This document shows positions 41,741 through 45,201 of a stretch of 45,201 nt of DNA, piece by piece. Within the stretch, counting starts at the first letter, position 1. Each line of letters begins with the position of its first letter. The position numbers and the translations under genes are program-made. Source of the DNA: an uncultured Sutterella sp. GTDB taxonomy: Bacteria; Pseudomonadota; Gammaproteobacteria; Burkholderiales; Burkholderiaceae_F. The stretch is taken from contig CAAFNI010000289.1 in NCBI GenBank assembly GCA_900764215.1, forward strand, positions 1 through 45,201. Reading direction: 5' to 3'. Under the pieces are notes generated by a model. The model was given only the letters and a program-made list of their open reading frames with translations. It was not told the DNA's origin and ran no database searches.

Positions 41741-42091
41741 TTAGGCACCCTTGACCTGATTGACGAGGGAGGCAAAGCCTTCCTTGTCGAAGATGGCCAT
41801 GTCGGAAAGGACCTTGCGGTCGAGACCGATGCCGGCCTTCTTGAGGCCGTTCATGAACACGGAGTAGGTCATGCCGTTGGCGCGGGCGCCGGCATTGATA
41901 CGGGCAATCCACAGACGGCGGAACGTACCCTTCTTGTCGCGGCGGTCACGGTAGGCGTACTGGCCGGCGCGCATGACAGCCTGCTTGGCAACGCGGTAGA
42001 CGTTGTTCCGGCGGAGGGTAAAGCCCTTGGAGAGGGCAAAAACTTTCTTATGACGGGCACGAGCCGTCACACCACGCTTAACTCGGGGCAT
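41741..42091 (-). CDS. rplT: Ribosomal protein L20
   Basis: 116 residues, very basic N-terminal tail 'MPRVKRGVTARARHKK' and the conserved 'RLWIARINAGAR'. It binds 23S rRNA early in 50S assembly and can repress its own operon. AAAGGAGATAT precedes the ATG. rpmI is 18 nt upstream. Confidence 0.99.
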   Translation of the reverse strand: MPRVKRGVTARARHKKVFALSKGFTLRRNNVYRVAKQAVMRAGQYAYRDRRDKKGTFRRLWIARINAGARANGMTYSVFMNGLKKAGIGLDRKVLSDMAIFDKEGFASLVNQVKGA

Positions 42092-42109
42092 CTTCTATAT
42101 CTCCTTTGA

Positions 42110-42307
42110 TCAGGCGTAAGGCAGCATGCGGCGCACGGACGCGATATCCGATTCGTGGATATCGACCATGCCACGGAGCTGGCGCTTGTTCTTCGTCGTA
42201 CGCTTCGTAAGGATATGACGCTTGGTAGCGTGGGCACGCTTGATCGAGCCGCTGGCGCGCGGCTTGAAACGCTTGGCGGCGGCGCGCTTAGTCTTCATCT
42301 TCGGCAT
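42110..42307 (-). CDS. rpmI: Ribosomal protein L35
   Basis: 65 residues, 'MPKMKTKRAAAKRFK' and 'KRHILTKRTTKNKRQLRG' are diagnostic. AGAGGTAAC precedes the ATG. It is co-transcribed with rplT. Confidence 0.99.
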   Translation of the reverse strand: MPKMKTKRAAAKRFKPRASGSIKRAHATKRHILTKRTTKNKRQLRGMVDIHESDIASVRRMLPYA

Positions 42308-42393
42308 TTGCCGTTACCTCTTTATTTGATGAACCACAGGCGCCCCGTCAAAACAACGGGAACTTTCTCAAGCCCGAGGCTCACTTGTTATCC

Positions 42394-42427
42394 AAAAACG
42401 GACCGCTGTTACGGCGGTCCGTTTTTT
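42394..42427 (-). terminator. Terminator-like hairpin between infC and rpmI
   Basis: ACGGACCGC and GCGGTCCGT arms with A5 and T6 flanks, symmetrical on both strands, 47 nt after infC and 87 nt before rpmI. It may attenuate the operon. Confidence 0.85.
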
Positions 42428-42473
42428 GGGAAAGCAGGATTCTACCTCAAATTTGAAGCAGTGTGTGAAAAAA

Positions 42474-42995
42474 TCACTTTTTCTTTTTAGGAGCCAGCAC
42501 CATGATCATCTGGCGGCCTTCGAGCTTGGGCTGATGTTCAACCTGAGCCACTTCGGCAAGTTCCGTACGGATGCGGTCCATCAGATCCATGCCGAACTGC
42601 TGGTGCGCCATTTCACGGCCGCGATAGCGCAGCGTGACCTTGGCCTTGTCGCCGTCGTTGAGGAACCGCACCAGAGAGCGAAGTTTCGTCTGGAAGTCAT
42701 TTTCGTCCGTCACAGGGCGGAACTTCACTTCCTTGACCTGAATCACCTTCTGCTTGGCCTTGGCTTCCTGAGCCTTCTTCTGTTCCTGATAGCGGAACTT
42801 GCCGTAGTCCATCAGGCGGCAGACCGGCGGCTGAGCATTCGGCGCAACCTCAACGAGGTCGACGTCGGCGTCCTCAGCCATGCGCAATGCTTCCGCAGTG
42901 CGGACAATCCCGATCTGGGCGCCGTCGACGCCAGTCAGTCGGACCTCAGGAACTCGGATCTCACCATTGATCCGATGCTTGCGATCTTGTGCTAT
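42474..42995 (-). CDS. infC: Translation initiation factor IF-3, ATA start codon
   Basis: 173 residues read from ATA at 42995. 'HRINGEIRVPEVRLTG' opens the N domain, 'APNAQPPVCRLMDYGKF' ends it, and the C domain ends in poly-Lys. TTTAGGAG lies 6 nt before ATA. ATT at 43001 is in frame but abuts the binding site and is less likely. IF-3 rejects non-AUG starts and represses its own translation through such a codon. It follows thrS by 29 nt. Confidence 0.96.
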   Translation of the reverse strand: MAQDRKHRINGEIRVPEVRLTGVDGAQIGIVRTAEALRMAEDADVDLVEVAPNAQPPVCRLMDYGKFRYQEQKKAQEAKAKQKVIQVKEVKFRPVTDENDFQTKLRSLVRFLNDGDKAKVTLRYRGREMAHQQFGMDLMDRIRTELAEVAQVEHQPKLEGRQMIMVLAPKKKK

Positions 42996-43024
42996 GACAA
43001 TCTCCTAAATCGTTAGTTTTGCGG

Positions 43025-44944
43025 TTAGTGCGCAAAGGGCGAGCGGCTCTCGTCCTCCTGCTTGATCATCGCGATGAAGTCATCGAGCTTGATCGTGCCG
43101 AGGTCCTTGCCGCCGCGGGCGCGAACCGCCACGCAACCGGCCTGCTTTTCCTTCTCGCCCACGACGAGAATGTACGGAATCTTCTGCAGGCTCAATTCGC
43201 GGATTTTATAGTTAATCTTTTCGCTGCGCAAATCAGACTGCACGCGAATGCGGGCAGCATGAAGCTTGGCGGCGACATCGGCGGCATAGTCCTTCTGAGC
43301 ATCCGTGATGCAAGCGACGGCGCACTGCACCGGCGCAAGCCAGGTCGGGAAGGCGCCGGCGTATTCCTCAATCAGCATGCCAATCCAGCGTTCAAGCGAA
43401 CCCAGGATGGCGCGGTGAAGCATGACCGGAACCTTGCGGGTGTTGTCTTCGGCGACGTATTCAGCGCCGAGGCGGCCCGGCATCTGGAAGTCCACCTGAA
43501 TGGTGCCGCACTGCCAGGAGCGGCCCAGGCAGTCCTTAAGATGATATTCGATCTTGGGGCCGTAGAAGGCGCCTTCGCCAGCAAGAATTTCATACTTGAT
43601 GCCCAGTGCGTCAAGGCTCTGCATCAGAGCATGCTCGGCCTTGTCCCAGACGGCGTCCTCGCCGATGCGCATTTCGGGCCTCGTGGCGACCTTGTAGGCG
43701 ATCTCGGTGAAGCCGAAATCCTTGTAGACGTCCTTGACGAGCTTCGTGAAGGCTTCGCACTCGGAGAGGATCTGATCTTCCGTACAGAAGATGTGACCGT
43801 CGTCCTGCGTGAAGCCGCGCACGCGCATCATGCCGTGCAGCGAACCGGAAGGCTCGTTGCGGTGGCACTGGCCGAATTCGCCGAGACGGAACGGGAGATC
43901 GCGGTAGCTGCGAAGCGCGCAGTTGAAGATCTGAATGTGGCCCGGGCAGTTCATCGGCTTGAGCGCGTAGTACCGGTTCTCGGACTCGGTCGTGAACATG
44001 TTGTCGCGATATTTGGCCCAGTGCCCGGAGCGCTCCCAGAGCGAACGGTCTAGGAGCTGAGGCGCCTTGACTTCGCCGTAGCCGTTGTCCTGATAAATGC
44101 GGCGCATGTACTGCTCGATCACCTGCCAGAGCGCCCATCCCTTCGGATGCCAGAAGATCATGCCCGGAGCTTCATCCTGAAGATGGAAGAGGTCGATTTC
44201 GCGGCCGAGGCGGCGATGATCGCGCTTTTCAGCCTCTTCAAGCATCGTGAGATAGGCCTTCAGGTCTTCCTTCGTGGCCCAGGCCGTGCCGTAGATGCGC
44301 TGCAGCATTTCGTTCTTGGAGTCGCCCCGCCAATAGGCGCCGGCCACCTTCATCAGACGGTGTACCTTGAGGACGCCTGTGGAGGGCACGTGGGGGCCGC
44401 GGCAGAGATCCGTGAAGTCGCCCTGACGATAAAGGGAAATCGTTTCGCCCTGCGGAATGGCTTCGATGAGCTCAGCCTTGTACTTTTCACCGAGATCCAT
44501 GAAGAACTTGACGGCTTCGTCGCGGGACATCTCGATGCGCTCGATCTTGAGGTTGCGCTTGACGATTTCGTCCATGCGCGCCTCAATGGCCTTGAGATCG
44601 TCCGGAGTGAACGCACGGCTGTAGGAAAAGTCGTAGTAAAAGCCGTTTTCAATGGCGGGCCCGATCGTGACCTGGGCTTCAGGGTAGAGCTCCTTGACGG
44701 CCTGAGCCATCAGATGAGCGGTCGAGTGGCGGATGATTTCAACACCTTCGGCATCGCGTCCCGTAATGATGGCGAGCTGAGCATCCTTGTCGATCACGTG
44801 GGAGAGATCAACAAGCTTGCCGTCGACTCGGCCGGCGAGAGCGGCCTTGGCCAGACCTGCGCCGATGTCGGCGGCGACATCGGCCACGGTGACGGCGGCG
44901 GCGAATTCGCGCTTGGAGCCGTCTGGAAGGGTAATTGCAACCAT
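43025..44944 (-). CDS. thrS: Threonyl-tRNA synthetase
   Basis: 639 residues, full length. TGS domain (about 1-60), editing domain with 'HSTAHLMAQAV', catalytic core with zinc-site 'MNCPGHIQIF' and motif 2 'QCHRNEPSGSLHGMMRVRGF', then the anticodon-binding domain. GAGGTTAAAA precedes the ATG. It heads the thrS-infC-rpmI-rplT series. A terminator hairpin lies only 25 nt upstream. Confidence 0.99.
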   Translation of the reverse strand: MVAITLPDGSKREFAAAVTVADVAADIGAGLAKAALAGRVDGKLVDLSHVIDKDAQLAIITGRDAEGVEIIRHSTAHLMAQAVKELYPEAQVTIGPAIENGFYYDFSYSRAFTPDDLKAIEARMDEIVKRNLKIERIEMSRDEAVKFFMDLGEKYKAELIEAIPQGETISLYRQGDFTDLCRGPHVPSTGVLKVHRLMKVAGAYWRGDSKNEMLQRIYGTAWATKEDLKAYLTMLEEAEKRDHRRLGREIDLFHLQDEAPGMIFWHPKGWALWQVIEQYMRRIYQDNGYGEVKAPQLLDRSLWERSGHWAKYRDNMFTTESENRYYALKPMNCPGHIQIFNCALRSYRDLPFRLGEFGQCHRNEPSGSLHGMMRVRGFTQDDGHIFCTEDQILSECEAFTKLVKDVYKDFGFTEIAYKVATRPEMRIGEDAVWDKAEHALMQSLDALGIKYEILAGEGAFYGPKIEYHLKDCLGRSWQCGTIQVDFQMPGRLGAEYVAEDNTRKVPVMLHRAILGSLERWIGMLIEEYAGAFPTWLAPVQCAVACITDAQKDYAADVAAKLHAARIRVQSDLRSEKINYKIRELSLQKIPYILVVGEKEKQAGCVAVRARGGKDLGTIKLDDFIAMIKQEDESRSPFAH

Positions 44945-44968
44945 TTTTAACCTCGTTTTCTACAGGCG

Positions 44969-45001
44969 AAAAAAAAGTGCGGACATGAGCCGCACTTTTT
45001 T
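44969..45001 (-). terminator. Terminator of tRNA-Val, just upstream of thrS
   Basis: AAAAAAGTGCGG and CCGCACTTTTTT arms around a 7-nt loop. It is symmetrical. The thrS ATG is 25 nt further on, so thrS may depend on readthrough or antitermination. Confidence 0.9.
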
Positions 45002-45120
45002 GCCTTGGACATTTTGTTTGACAACGTTCCGCTCACGCCCTCAATTTCTTAAAGAGAGGGTGTTGTTGTGCGAAAACTCTGCAACGAAGACATCGTTCAA
45101 CAAAATCCCAAATAAAATTC

Positions 45121-45197
45121 TGGTAGGCACGATTGGATTCGAACCAACGACCCCCACCATGTCAAGGTGATGCTCTAACCAACTGAGCTACGTGCCT
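45121..45197 (-). tRNA. tRNA-Val, anticodon GAC, CCA encoded
   Basis: A 77-nt cloverleaf. Acceptor AGGCACG pairs with CGTGCCT, the anticodon stem TCACC/GGTGG holds loop TTGACAT with GAC at 34-36, and the T loop is TTCGAAT. CCA is encoded at 45121-45123. Confidence 0.96.
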
Positions 45198-45201
45198 GCC
45201 G

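Overview
The window reads as a chromosomal segment of a GC-rich betaproteobacterium. The gene orders ndk-rlmN-rodZ-ispG-hisS-yfgM-bamB-der-hfq-hflX-hflK-hflC-purA, thrS-infC-rpmI-rplT-pheS-pheT-ihfA-tRNA-Pro and pstSCAB-phoU-phoB-phoR are typical of Burkholderiales. A periplasmic PAPS-independent arylsulfate sulfotransferase and the small, reduced-looking loci suggest a gut Sutterellaceae member; that assignment is an inference from content. No insertion sequence, prophage, integrase or CRISPR array was found.

Layout. 1-700: tRNA-Leu(CAG) and an orphan HicB-type antitoxin on +. 700-7400 (minus): MscS channel, purine phosphoribosyltransferase, purA, a DUF2065 gene, hflC and hflK. 7770-10053 (plus): a yjiH-yjiG membrane pair and a threonine dehydrogenase, sitting between hflK and hflX. 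10156-20764 (minus): hflX, hfq, der, bamB, yfgM, hisS, ispG, rodZ, rlmN, ndk. 21020-21625 (plus): an unknown gene. 21740-26041 (minus): GntR-type regulator, rlmD, nlpD, surE. 26144-32499 (minus): the complete phosphate regulon operon behind a four-repeat PhoB site. 32700-32917 (plus): a gene-free, hairpin-rich stretch ending in a strong terminator, a candidate small RNA. 33018-35491 (minus): arylsulfotransferase and an unknown gene upstream of it. 35671-39850 (minus): tRNA-Pro(GGG), ihfA, pheT, pheS. 40170-41301 (minus): a second yjiH-yjiG pair. 41741-44944 (minus): rplT, rpmI, infC, thrS. 45121-45197 (minus): tRNA-Val(GAC).

How the genes fit together. Most loci are housekeeping: translation (thrS, infC, L35, L20, pheST, hisS, tRNAs), RNA biology (hfq, rlmN, rlmD, hflX), envelope biogenesis (bamB, yfgM, rodZ, nlpD), membrane proteolysis control (hflKC) and purine metabolism (purA, PRT, ndk). 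The pst-pho operon couples phosphate uptake to its own two-component sensor. The accessory content is limited to the two yjiH-yjiG pairs, the threonine dehydrogenase, the arylsulfotransferase pair, the orphan HicB and the GntR regulator.

The most notable points: two diverged yjiH-yjiG pairs each interrupt a normally contiguous housekeeping block (hflX|hflK and rplT|pheS); hflX has no ATG/GTG/TTG at its expected start and seems to begin at ATC right after the hfq stop; infC starts at ATA; a structured plus-strand transcript is likely between pstS and assT; HflK and IhfA carry unusual N-terminal extensions; and nlpD lacks rpoS beside it. No clearly new multi-gene system was recognised.
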